Part shown: positions 46,901 through 58,839 of the stretch, piece by piece
How positions within the stretch are numbered: position 1 is the stretch's first letter
How the letters are laid out: every line of letters starts with the position of its first letter
Origin: Myoxocephalus aenaeus
Taxonomy: Eukaryota > Chordata > Actinopteri > Perciformes > Cottidae
Length of the DNA: 64,000 nucleotides
Assembly (NCBI GenBank): GCA_038501785.1
Contig: JBAMJR010000186.1
Location: 1 to 64,000, forward strand
Reading direction: 5' to 3'
Made by a program: the position numbers and the translations under genes
The notes under the pieces: model-generated
What the model was told of the DNA's origin: nothing
What the model saw: the letters and a program-made list of their open reading frames with translations, nothing else
Databases searched by the model: none

Positions 46901-49900
46901 CACAAAGTAAGAGTAAACTTTGACATGTTGTCACGTCACCTGACTCGACGTGTCTCAACTGGATTGCTAGTCACGTGACTCGTTTATCGCTAGTGACATG
47001 AAGGCAGTCAAGTTAACTTCAACCACACGCTTCTCCTAAACTAATCGGCCTTGTTGCATAAACCTAACTTCCTGTGAAGATGGAACTTTATTTCGAAAAG
47101 ACACCATGGCACGTAACGAGTGGAAACTGACACGTCCAAAGCTGAAGCTGGAGTTTGAGTGTCAGCATCTGACAGGTTGGGAGTGAAAACGTGTTGGCGA
47201 ATGTGATTGTGACAGACACTTTCATTAACCGGAAACAACGCACGCAAACTGATGAAATACTGCTTGAATGTCATCCGAACACTTTGTAATAGATCAGGAC
47301 ACACACACACACACACACACATAGAGGGACTGCACAGCACTCCATCTCTTCGTCCTCGCTCCTCCTCTTCTTCCTCTACTCTGTCCTCTCCCTCTTCCTG
47401 TTTGTCCTGTTGCAGCCGCGCATAGCGGTCTGTTGTGTAGGCAGAGACTCACATCTTCCCTTTTCCTTTTTTTTTTTGTTCCCTCCATCCACCTCCCCTC
47501 CCTCCCCCACACGTCATCTGTAGCTGAGCCGGTCTCCTCGGTGCTCTCAGCCCGCTGCAGGACACACCGTGCTATCTTTGACTTTGCTTATTACCTGTTT
47601 GTGTGTGTGTGTATGTGCATTCATAGGTGTGTGTGTGTGTTATTTGCCTCATCTCCACCCCCTCCCTTTCTTTCTTTCTTTCTTCCTCTGTCGCTCTGAC
47701 TTTGCAGATCTCTTGAAGGTTACAGATACGTTGTCATTTTACACATCAGCACTCCCACAGGATTACTGGCTCGCACACGCAGACATACATACGGATGCAA
47801 ATGATCCCGTGACAGCTGGATTATGTTTTATGTCGAGTGTTTATATGCATATGCGTGTGCATATGAATTGGTCATTTGTGAAACAACTCCTCCCACAAAC
47901 AGCTATTATCCAATAATAGCATGGCGATTTCAAATGGCAAGTGCAAGGCTTGGATTGCTGCTCATGCTGAGGGTTGTGCAGACTGCATGCAGATCATGAG
48001 CCACGATAAACAGAACACAAGTGTGTTTGTCGGCTCGAACATACGTTGCAAATGTCAGCATGTCTGGCTTAGCGGCTCACTCCGTCAGCAGTACCCTCAC
48101 CCAGCGCCACTTCCAAGGCACAGGAGCGGCTCATTACTGTGTCCTGGATGCTACGATAGCAGTGTGAGGTCACGTTAGCCGCTGGTTATTAGATTTAAAG
48201 TAAGTTTACACTCCAGCCAACTCGTTCTCGTCCTCTGTTTTTAGTTTACGAACAATTAAAAGCATAACCTTCTTCTTGCTTTTTTGACAAGCTGATCAGT
48301 GACATACACAATGCTGGGCCTGAACTACGGTGTCTTCAGCTGCAGACAGACAGCCATTGAGAGGCTGCAAAAATGATATAATTACAGTAATGAACCTAAA
48401 CCAATTTTACACTTTTCAAGGGCTGGGGTCCATGCATGGTGGGTTCAGGGTCTTTGCAACCCATCGTCTTGCCACTATATTTTACTCTCAATGTTCACCA
48501 GGTCGATGCGTTTGACTTTCACATTGTTTGAATTTTCCTCCTGAGGAGCGTGACCCCGGACAACCCTAGAGGGTCTGAGGACCACCCACCACAGACTCAC
48601 AAAATCCTGCAAGAAAACCCTTGATTAAGACCCAATGTCGCCAATATCTTCAGCACAGATAATCAACAAGTGGAGGATGCTGACATCATGCAGCTCTGGA
48701 CTTTCGTCTTTTAACAAAATATCATGAATGTAACCATCAAAGTTTACTTGCAAGTACGCTTGAAATATAAAAAGTCCGCTGGAGACAAGACGCCTCACGG
48801 AGCTAGCGTTAGCTGGAAAAAACACAAGTGGTCTACTTCCTCTTCTGTAATCAAGAACCCAGTGAATGAATATTAATTTCAAGTGGTAAATCTGCCTTCA
48901 TGAGCTGCTGTGAGGGAACGGAGAGCTTCACACTAAGAACAGTAAGTATTTGATAATGTTGGAAATGAATTGAATGGTCTTGATTATATGAAGCAGTGAC
49001 TTTAAAACGCACAATTACTCTTTCATTATCATGTCCATCTAAACCTTTTCTCAATATATGTTCTAAGCATTTGTATTCTGACGTTGTCTGCAGGTGCGTC
49101 CGTGTCTTTCAGAGTCCGGTCGTGTCCTCGCCCAGCGGGCCGGGCTGCAGCCAGTCAGCATCCCTGAGGTGGTTCCCGGTCCTGCTGCCGTCGATAATTG
49201 GGGGCGAACCCCGGCCGCGTGACCGGGGTCATCTGCTGGGAGAATGAAGCGGGTGGGAATAGAGGGACACGGCTGAATCATCCGTCCTTTACGGTTAGCG
49301 TCATGGCGAAGATGGACACGAGGGGCGAGCCTCGGGTAACGAAACAGAGAGAGAGGGAGACAAACAGCGAGAGGGAGACGGAGATTTGTCCACGATGAGG
49401 CAGTGTTGCGGACGAGAAGTGGAAACGTGTGCTCTCTGACTCTATATGCTTATGACTACCATGGCAACTACAGGGAGACACATTGCTCTATTCAGTTTTG
49501 TTACACGCCCACGTAAGGAGACACATTTTTCTTTGACTTGAAGGCACAAAACAAAAGGCAGCGATGAGGCCAGCATGGAGCCAGCGGCGTGGAACGGGAG
49601 CCGCTGGGAGAGATGGATATTCGTGGTGCGATCTAAATGGACAGAGATGGAGAGATGTTCTGGAGGGAAGGAGGGGAAGACAAAGGAGCCAAGGAATGGA
49701 AATCTTTACCTCTCCGAGCTCTACTGACAGCCAGGGCTGGGTAAAGAGCACTGGGATGAATGGGCGACGGAGGGAGGAGGAGGGGAAGGACTAGACATGG
49801 GGGAAGGTGGAGAAGGAGAAGACAGAAGGAGGGTTCATGATCCATCTTCTAGCACCTGACACCAGATCAATACTCGCTGAACCACGGAGAAGCGCCCACA

Positions 49901-50189
49901 TCTCTCTCTCTCTCTCTCCGTTCTGCTTGCTCTCTATCTCGATCCCTCTGCCTCTCTCATCTCCCTCCTTCTACCTTCGTCTTTTCCCCCGTGCCGGTGC
50001 CTATGACCTCCTCTATGTCGTTCCCTCCAAGCATGCTGCTATCCCTCATGTTACATGGGTTTTTGAAGGATGATACTTCTGTCAACATTGCTGCACAGAA
50101 AATTGTTTTATTGTGACGGATTTAGTACAGGATTCCATCGTTGGGCAATGTGTGTTTTCCTGCAAAAGACAGCAACACGTGGCAATATT
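46901..50189. other. Gene-free stretch
   Basis: Contains (CA)n 47300-47322 and TG runs at 47599-47640, a TTCTTTCTTTC run near 47668, and a GC-rich block at 49094-49222 with an open frame and acceptor-like AG (see findings). No gene is called. Confidence 0.45.
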
Positions 50190-50370
50190 CGCTCGTAACA
50201 TGCGTACGGTCTTTTCAAAATAAACTTCCGTCTTCCCAGGAAACTACTCAGTTAGGTTTAGGCAACACAACTACTTAGTTAGGAAGTGCCGTTCCTACAT
50301 TACGCAAGCTACGTGACAAAATCATCAACGCTGACTTAACTTGATGTGTGTTAAGGCATCTTAGTGTACG
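50190..50370 (+). repeat. Teleost dispersed repeat (GTTAGGTTTAGGCAACA type)
   Basis: AAATAAACTTCCGTCTTCCC, AGGAAACTACTCAGTTAGG and TTTAGGCAACACAACTACTT, then TAGTTAGGAAGTGCC. This matches a repeat frequent in percomorph fish. Class unknown to me. Confidence 0.6.
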
Positions 50371-50438
50371 ATTTAAGATGTCCCAACAGGAAGGGAAGGT
50401 AGCAGACCAGATACGGCTAGCTAGGGCTAGCTATAGCT

Positions 50439-50464
50439 ATGGCTCGCTATAAGTAGCGAGCCAT
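50439..50464. repeat. Perfect 11-bp hairpin
   Basis: ATGGCTCGCTA, loop TAAG, TAGCGAGCCAT. It follows a run of overlapping GCTAGC/TAGCTA palindromes (50413-50440). Confidence 0.9.
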
Positions 50465-50470
50465 GTTATC

Positions 50471-51116
50471 AAAGCACATAAGACACATTTACCATGTGTC
50501 TGAATGTCTAAAATAATGTAAGTGTTATTATACCCTGTATATTTAACCCAAATTATCCCACAATTTAGTTAACAATTGACCCTTCGCTAAGTCCCGCCCT
50601 CAAATTAAGACTGGCCAATCACAGAGTAGCACATGTCAGCTCCGAACATTAAGATTTATCCGGTGCTATATGCTCCAGAGAACCTCAGGCAATTGTTTGA
50701 GATTGTTTTTATTTTCAGGCTGGTTTTGTGGATTTGGTCATGGTTAAACATTGTGTAACTGTTATTTGTCACCAGGAGAGGTTGGAAGGAGATACACGTT
50801 TCTATCTTTTTAATATATATTGAACTTCAAATGGATATGGTAGATCCTTCCATCTGCTTCTCTCTAAAATCTCAAAATCTTCAAAAAATGTAGCCCATAC
50901 TTCTTCAGCGAGTGCAGTTAGTGACAGTGTGGGCTCCAGTTCCAGAATCGTGTTGTGATTGTGTCACCTGCACTCTCCACAGTCCTCTCGTGAATGGGTT
51001 CATGCTTTCGGACAGAGCCCATGTGTTTTGTAAATCAGAAAATGCAACCAGCTGTTCGCTGTCACGAGAGCTAAGGACCTCTAATACGACTGCCGGGGGG
51101 GCGTTTCACATCTTTT
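50471..51116. other. Gene-free stretch
   Basis: Ordinary AT-leaning DNA with no repeat, gene or RNA that I can support. Confidence 0.5.
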
Positions 51117-51420
51117 CTATAACCAGCTGCAAATGACCCCACAGTTCATACCTGGGTCAAATTGCTCTGCTTGATTGTCTGCTCTGTAATCCATCACACC
51201 ATTTGTTTCCAAGTCTTGACAGCGTGATAGATATGTAGAGAGAATAAAGAGGAGGGCCAAAAACGAGACGGCGCTCACGACGAAGGGCGCCATAATAGGC
51301 CGTGACATCTTATGTCATTTCATAAGGCAGCAGATGCGCCATCAAATTAAATTAGCAGCTTAGCCCCCACCAAATGACTCCGGTTTAGCCCACGCCAAAA
51401 TGACATCAGGGAATATGGAC
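51117..51420 (-). other. Candidate signal-peptide exon or conserved non-coding element
   Basis: On the minus strand an ATG at 51308 opens a frame starting MSRPIMAP, then a run of about 19 hydrophobic residues (FVVSAVSFLALLFILSTYL), then SRCQDLETNGVMDYRADNQ, reaching a good splice donor (GACCCAG|GTATGA) near 51150. That is the form of a first exon of a secreted or type II membrane protein, but I know no such protein and see no second exon. Bases 51230-51420 also look like a conserved regulatory block (CACGACGAAGGGCGCCATAA; CATCAAATTAAATTAGCAG). Confidence 0.25.
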
Positions 51421-53690
51421 GCTTCTTTTCTTTTTTTTCCTGGAATTCTCTGTAATGTTTTCACTCATCCCAGACTGACACAGACTTCCTCTCCTTGCCA
51501 CTCACATCCTACACATCACTGGTGTAATGGACTGGCAATAATTGATTAGGAAACCCAATGGCAACAGATCATTTGATTACTAGTGGACAACCCCCACATG
51601 AAAACGCAATTATTTTTAACTCGTGGCAGGCACCCCGCAGACCTGCTAACCCAATGAAGGATAATCAGTTCATAATCGCTATCTTGGAAATTCTATTGAA
51701 GCTGATGAAGCTCATTTTAACTCCGCCCACCCAACTGAAATCAATGTGGTTTCCCCCCACAGTCGATAGAGATTTATAATTTGCATGGATTTGTACAATG
51801 TCATATGCTTATTGGTAACCGTGTCAGTCAACAGATGACAGAGCTCAAAGTGAGTTGAGTGACTGGCATCTTTTCGTTGAACATTTTCTTTTCTTTCGAA
51901 CCGAAAGCACTGAATTCGTCAACTCAAATTGTTCCACCTTTATGTGCGTGTGACGACAGTATATAAAACATCTGATCTATAACATCTGCCGTGAGATTTA
52001 TAGCCGACTATTTGAGGCGCTTTTCTTTTCGTACGCAACCCAGAAAAAGGACTGATGTATATTAGGAGAAGCAGCTGACTGTAGTTTTCTGTCTGTCTGG
52101 GGAAGAGATGTCAGCACTCTTATCTTTGTTGAAATAAAAAGGTATAATCATTTTGAAATTATCCCCAAAAGAGTAAAACTGCAATGTGCTGTGAAAGCAT
52201 AACAAATCCAGACTGAGAAATAGTCACAGTGAAGAAAAACCTATTATTGATCTGTGAGAATTCAGATTTTAGATGCGTACATTGATGAATACATTGATTG
52301 TTATCGCCACATATTTAAACATCTATCTATTAATTTCTTCAACCAGTAATCTCTAAGACATTATAGTATGTCAATTAAGACGTTGAACTGAACTTTGAGA
52401 CAAATGAAACACAGTTATACGGGATACATTTTAATAAAATAAAATCAACCCCTGCAATAAAAAAAAACAGGCAGTGGCTGGAAGGTTGAAGGGATGTGGG
52501 GGATGGAATAAGAGGAGGGAAAACGAGCGCTGCTAGATTGAAGAAGGGGAAAAGTGTTCAGTGACAGGTTGGGGTCAAAGGTCGCTGCGACAATGCCCCC
52601 CCCCCCCCCTCCTGCATGATGTCTGAGGAATGCTGAGGAAGGGGATGTCTTGTCTCTGGAGGAGAAGAAAGGGAACGGACAGACGGTTTTAAGACGGCAT
52701 GAATGCGTCACCCATCCGTACCTGTTAGCATCACGAGGCTCTGAAGCGGATAGCGGACGTGTTACCTCACCGCTTCTATGAGAGGATTAAAGCCTAAAAT
52801 CCTGATAACTTAATCTCATTATCATTGAAATACAAAAATAGATGTATCTTTTCTCAGACTACTGATCATGTCGCTCCATTCTCTAAGTTTTATGTCATTT
52901 GTAGAAGATTTTCGAATCAGTTCGGAAACTCTGTAAATAGATGGTACTGTTGAAGTGTGAAACCATAACTGTCAAGAAAAGTATTCCTCTTTTATCAGTA
53001 GCCTACCTTGTGTTCATTATTAAAATATTTGACAATAGATAATTATATTAAATCAATGCAATCCTTAATATTGTCATTTTATACAGTCTGCAGATTAACA
53101 GTTTTGGTAGATTTTGGTGGACAAAACACAATTTTTCGTTTGCTGAGTCAGAAAAAATTGGAAATAACACAAAATCCCATTGAATATTCCCTTTCATCTG
53201 AGCGTCAATTGTTCATTTTTGTTGTTGTCGTGAGTCGTGAAAACCCCAAACACGAACACCACACACAAACACGTCTGCATGCACGCGCCTCCCGCCCGCA
53301 TTATGCCTCCATTTAGTGAATAATGTATGAGTTGTCTGCCAGCGCGTTCCTCCGACAGATGCTCTCTTCTGTCACTCATCCAGCGCTCAAATGCCGACCC
53401 GCCCCCCCCTCACACACACACACACACACCCAACACACGTACAGTACACACATCCTGCCCAAAGGTCACACAAGGGCACGGTTGACAAGTACGGTGGCTT
53501 CACAGGAGAAACGCCGTCCCATTCACTCCAAGCTCACATTCACGCTTCATAATAGTCGGCTGAGCGCAGGAGTGGAGGCTGTCTTAAGTGGGTATTGTTC
53601 ACACAAAGCAAGGGGAGAGAATGAGAGAGAGTTGCCATCGTGTTCGCCAGCCTCTTGCGTCGGCGGGAACTTATCAGAGCTCTCGGAATC
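51421..53690. other. Gene-free stretch
   Basis: Poly-C at 52595-52608 and a short CA tract at about 53411-53430. Nothing else is supported. Confidence 0.5.
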
Positions 53691-53830
53691 AAGATGAGAG
53701 GCTGAAATGAGAGGCTTTTCGGAAAGAAACGGGCTGGCGGTGAGCACGGCCGTGTAATTTCCTCTCCTGGCTCCCGGAGGCTCCTATCACCGCCATTGAT
53801 CTGCGGTGTCTGGGGGGGGGATATCTCGCT
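53691..53830. promoter_or_regulatory. Candidate conserved non-coding element
   Basis: Complex block containing GAGCACGGCCGTGTAATTTC and CTATCACCGCCATTGATCTG, not repetitive and not coding in any frame. Called by appearance; conservation untested. Confidence 0.25.
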
Positions 53831-54309
53831 CTGTCTCTGGTCTGTCTGGGAGGAGAATCCAAAGGAGGAGGGAAGGAGGAGAGCAGCGGCGACGGCGGCG
53901 GCGTGGAAGACGAGATGAAAAGGAACTGGTGGAGAAGGAGGGAGGGTGAACGGCAGACTTGAAGCAGGGGTAATGGAGAGGAGAGGCTTCCTCTATCAAA
54001 CGTGAGCCTCGGTCCTCTCCTTCCAACCTCGGTGACTCACTATAATAAATGTTACTCCGCTCTCCGCAGACTACAATGTGTTGCGAGGCAATTTATTCCC
54101 ACGGCCCAGAGTCACGGAGTCGTTGGTACGTTGGTAAAGCAGCTAGATGAACCGGGGGCCCCATTAGGTGGGCACCCATCCGGGTTCCTCTCACCCGCAA
54201 CACACACACACTGTAGCGTGAGAACATTAGCTCGTGCGAGTGCAGCTGACAGAAATACATTTTTAAAAAAAGGGGCTAATTCAAGACTGCCCTCTCGCTC
54301 TCCTGCTGC

Positions 54310-54540
54310 CGTCCCCGTATCGTAACGGATTAGCTGCATTAGCGACGCCGGCGAAGGAAATCAGGGTGATTTCGTACGGCTGAGATCGATGTCGGCAAAG
54401 ATAATTAGAGCAGAAGCATTATATATTCATGCGCTGCCGTGAACCGGGCAGGCTGGCTAAAAATACTTCCTCTGTGACATCCGCTAAACGTTTGTGCACA
54501 GTGCCCTCAGTCAGCTGAGTCGCTTCCTCCACGAAAAACA
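54310..54540. promoter_or_regulatory. Candidate conserved non-coding element
   Basis: A strong-looking block: GGATTAGCTGCATTAGCG, then ATCAGGGTGATTTCGTACGG, AAAGATAATTAGAGCAGAAG, CATTATATATTCATGCGCTG and GTCAGCTGAGTCGC. It has homeodomain-type TAATTA cores and an E-box (CAGCTG), no repeats, and stops in all frames. This is typical of developmental enhancers, but it is untested. Confidence 0.35.
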
Positions 54541-55660
54541 GTGGGCTTCCCATTAGCTACCCACATAATGATAATTCTGCAGGATGTAAGGCGATGAATC
54601 AGTCCAAAAACCATCATATATTATACTATATATTCCATTAGACCAGATTGCTGGACATTTTGTGATCACCAAAAACAACCTTAATTTAAAAACGGGCCTT
54701 TCTCAATACAAATGTCTCATGATATATGTGGTATATGGATCAAATAAAAAGAAAATAGATCGGTATACACGTTTGAATGATCCTCATCTGTATGTATATA
54801 AATAAAAGATAAAATAAAAAAATAAAAACATTATCAACAGAGTGTGACATGAGCCTGCTAACCGACCAGCTCCGGCTTTCTCTGTCTTGTAGCATCACTT
54901 GTACCCGGAGGAGGCGATGAGAGGACGTGTCAGTCACGTTGGAAGTACGTTTTCACAGTTTATTTATTGGATAAAATCCAAAAATGTCAGAAAGGAGAAA
55001 GCCAGCATCACTTCGTCAGCAGGAGGGCGGGCGGCGTGGTCTTCGGGAGACGGACTACCTGCCCGATATCTGTCTGGAGCACGTGGACGTCTCTGACACG
55101 TCGCACCTTTTAAAGAGTCTAAAAGTGCTGCCGCTCTACTTTCTGTGCGTGCAAACTTTGCGTCTCCAATCAGTGGTGTCGCAGCAGGTGTTTTGACTTT
55201 GACAGCTGACGCAAAGCCCCCCCGGCTGTGACATCACTGATTGGGGAGTGGTGAACAGTGCAACATGCTTGAAGTTTCCACCCAGCAGAGAGCGGCGCGC
55301 CCGCCGCTCTCTGCGCCGTGTGAGTCCGTGTGTTGCATATTTTTAATGACATTAATCCAGACATCAAGTACGTCCTACACGCTCAGGATGAAACGCCGCA
55401 TCTTTATTCAAAGCTATTGTCCTAAACGTGTCTTCGTTGTTCTTCTGGTCTTGTTTTGTTTTTTTTTTGTTCTGGTGAAATAAAGGTTCACCCAGTAAAA
55501 TCATTGTCATGTCACATGTGATTTTCAGCCTGCCCAGGCACGTTGTGTGGTTGCCAGGCCAATGTTGGCATGGTAATCAATCAGAGGGGTGCGGAAAATC
55601 ATTGCGATATGTTATTATTAGAACAAAATAGCCAATTTGTCACTCCATTATGCAGACTCA

Positions 55661-55743
<83 letters not shown>

Positions 55744-56005
55744 ACAGTTGCATCCGCACACACACACTGAGGTAGTCTCTTTCAAAGCTGCTTCTGTGCC
55801 TCAGTGTGGTACATGATGGTGTTTGCATAGCAGAGATGAGATCATTCATGAAGCCCCTCGGGGGTCACACTTCCTCAAGAGGGAACCATGGAGGAGAGGA
55901 ACTCAGACTGAAAGAGAGAGAGAGAGGTTTGTGTGTGTGTTTTTTTTTTTTTTTATCTGGCTGATGAGGGAGGAAGGAGGGCGCGTATGACGATAAACCC
56001 GTGAC
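54541..56005. other. Gene-free stretch with a long microsatellite
   Basis: Contains (CA)n at 55664-55739 (38 units) and poly-T at 55940-55954. Frames at 54899-55483 have no bias or domain. Confidence 0.5.
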
Positions 56006-56125
56006 AAAACTAAAGAGCGCAAATGAGCTCCACGAGAGCGCGCAAATCAAACGGCTGCGCGCGTAATTTACTTTGACGAGCGCTTTTACATCACTACGCG
56101 AGTAAAATCCCCGCTCACGAGAACC

Positions 56126-56158
<33 letters not shown>

Positions 56159-56760
56159 GTATCTGTTTATATATACTTATATAGATACACATATAATTGC
56201 AAACAATTTGGTCAAAAGTAATAAGACACCACTGTAGTTTAAAGTAAAAGTTAAATTAAAATCTTAAGTTATAAATCTTAACTTTCCCTCAGTCAAACTG
56301 ATGTAACGTTACTGTGAATAAATAATAAACTAATAAAGATTGCTCGTTAGATCCTCAAAACCGAATTATATCTCATGTTTAACCGCGACAGAGACTTAAT
56401 AACAGTAGTATTCAGAGAACGTCAACTTTCAGTTGTGTTTTCTCATCCGCCATTGTTCCCAGTGTGCTGGTGAGAAATGCATTCCAGCCAATCCGAAGCC
56501 GAGGATTGTAACCAATTAGATGTAGAGATCGATGGTGACTGGATCCGCCCACTTACTGTCAAAAAGAAAATCTACTCGAGCGCGAGCAGGTAACAGACAC
56601 GCGAGCGAGCAGGTTAAAGCTTCGAGAGCGAGCAGGTTCCAACTTTGAGAGCAACTTTTGCTCGCGTAGTGATGTAAAAGCGCTCGTCAAAGTAAATTAC
56701 GCGCGCGGCTGTTTGATTTGCGCGCTCTCGTGGAGCTCATTTGCGCTCTCTAGTTTTGGC
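56006..56760. mobile_element. Long terminal-inverted-repeat DNA element (non-autonomous)
   Basis: The first about 100 bases (56006-56105: AAAACTAAAGAGCGCAAATG ... ACATCACTACGCGAG) recur as an inverted copy at 56661-56760 with only a handful of mismatches. Between them are an AT tract (56123-56158) and non-coding AT-rich DNA. Subterminal direct repeats of GAGCGAGCAGGTT lie at 56578-56655. No transposase is present. Clear target duplications were not found. Confidence 0.85.
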
Positions 56761-56860
56761 ATTGATTTGCCTCCATACAACGCGTGTGTGTTTGGAGAGC
56801 AAAGCGTGAAAATAGATAAGAAGGTGGGAGGGACGTGGCGTGGCAAGGGGAGATGATAGA

Positions 56861-56895
56861 GGAGGAGGAGGAGGAGGAGGAGGAGGAGGAGGAGA
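56861..56895. repeat. (GGA)n microsatellite
   Basis: Eleven GGA/GAG units. The poly-E, poly-G and poly-S frames across it are artefacts. Confidence 0.95.
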
Positions 56896-57179
56896 GGAGG
56901 ATGCCCTGTTGCATTTTATTAGGTCTGTGTTTGAGTCGAACACGGTTCACCATGCAGGGGCGACTTGTCACCTCATCACGCTGGCTCGCCCTTTCTTGCT
57001 CTCGCTCTTTCTCTTTCCACCCCCATGTCCCTTTATTCCCTCTTTTCCTTAAATCACCGAACTCCCAAAGATGCTGCCGGCCTTGAGCCAACCGTCCTCT
57101 GACTAAAACTCCTTATTAGAGTGTTTTTGTTCCCTCTTCTTCTGCTCATACAGTGTTTTTTAATTAAATGTCAGGGCCT

Positions 57180-57330
57180 TGATTTTGATGGCTGCTCTTC
57201 AGCTAACGACGAGCACACACTCATGAAAAACACTCGTCTCGGATGCGTCTTCGCTCTCAAACCACTTCGTTTGCGGATCAGGCTTGAATGCTCTTAATTA
57301 AGAAGTCTAATAATCATGGCAATTAATAAA
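57180..57330. promoter_or_regulatory. Candidate conserved non-coding element
   Basis: Non-repetitive, with GCTCTTAATTAAGAAGTC and ATGGCAATTAATAAAATC, which are paired homeodomain-type sites, after a GC-richer lead. Appearance only. Confidence 0.25.
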
Positions 57331-58839
57331 ATCATCCTGCAAAATAAGTAAGTGTTCTTTCTCAGTCCAAGTTCTCCGGGCCTTGAAAAGTAAGTCGTAA
57401 AACTTACCGGGTGCAACATGACTGCCCTCTGGTGGCCGCATTCAGCACCTTGCACATCAATGTTTTTTTTATGTGTTTCACTCTCATTATCTTAATATTT
57501 GTCTCAATTTATATTAGAAAGTGTTGTTTTTTTTGCAGATTCTCCCTTCTTTCTGAGTTTCAACTCCAGTCCATGCAAGTACAACCGCAACACACACTCA
57601 GACACTTTCAGCACCAGACTCACTTTCTTACACCTTCATCCTCCGCTTATCACAAGTCTTCCCACATGTACGGGACTTCATTTCCATATTCATTTGGCTG
57701 GAATCAGCCGCACTAGACTTCCTCGGGGTTATCACTGGAACTTTCTGATTAACGTGCTCCTCTGTCTCCTGCTTTGAAGTCGGTAACGATATTCAGCAGA
57801 CCTGGATGACACCGAATGAGAATTATAATGAAGGTGAGATCTGAGATTGGTCGGGGAATTGAAAGGGGTTGTCATTATACGACGGTGATCCGGGGACGTT
57901 TAGAATTTCATGCACCTTTTGCGTGATAGTTAAGACAAAAAGTAAAAAAAGCGAAGACACCAAAATATGTGTTGAATGCACACTTAACAACTTACCTTAA
58001 AAGAGGAAGAGAACAATAGCGTGATTATAAGAAAAACAAGTTAATTGGACACTGAGATAGAAAAAAGAAAAGACAATGCCACATTTATGAATATAGTGCA
58101 GGCAGATTGCATGATTTGCAATCAACAAAGTGTGGGCCAACAAGTGATACAAAACATAATTAAGACCAACATTTTGTTGTCTTATTTGACAAACAAAGGA
58201 GACACTGTGTGCTGCCATTTAAAACTGAGCTCTTACAACACAATGATTTGACAACTTCACATAAAAAGTAAAGTTGTTTCTAGTGTTACTGAACCTTAAG
58301 TACACAAAGCAAGAGAGCTTGTGTTTGGAGTGTGTATTAAAGACAAGAACAGGCCTATGCATGCTGTTAATGTGTGTACTTGAATAAACCGCCACCACAA
58401 TTAAATAAGGCAGGAACAATCATATCACTTCAGAAATTGAATCTACTTCATTGAAAAATATTGTTTTTCGACTTTTTTGTTACAGGAGACATTCACGGGT
58501 GTAATTGATGACGTCAAAAACGACTTTGTTCCATTTAGGTGAGCTTTCTCCACCGTGTTGGTACGTGCACGCTGACTGTCATGGCCGACTGGGACACTTT
58601 GACCTGTGTCTTTTCCTGCTACGACAAGTCAAAAGGTCGTCAGGTCCAGACTTACATTACATTTCCTGCAAACAACTTTTGTGGGAAATCAGGACCAGCT
58701 AAGCCTTCTCTGCATGGCCTAAACAGAATCACAAAGTTATAACTATTTTATAATTTAATTGTTTTTCACAATTACACTACATGTGTTATAATGTTCCCCT
58801 ATTAGCTTATTTTCTCATTGCACAGCTCCTGTCTTCGTC
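57331..58839. other. Gene-free stretch
   Basis: AT-leaning, without supported genes. The frame at 58539-58742 (plus) shows no domain; its surroundings may be part of the repeat that follows. Confidence 0.45.
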
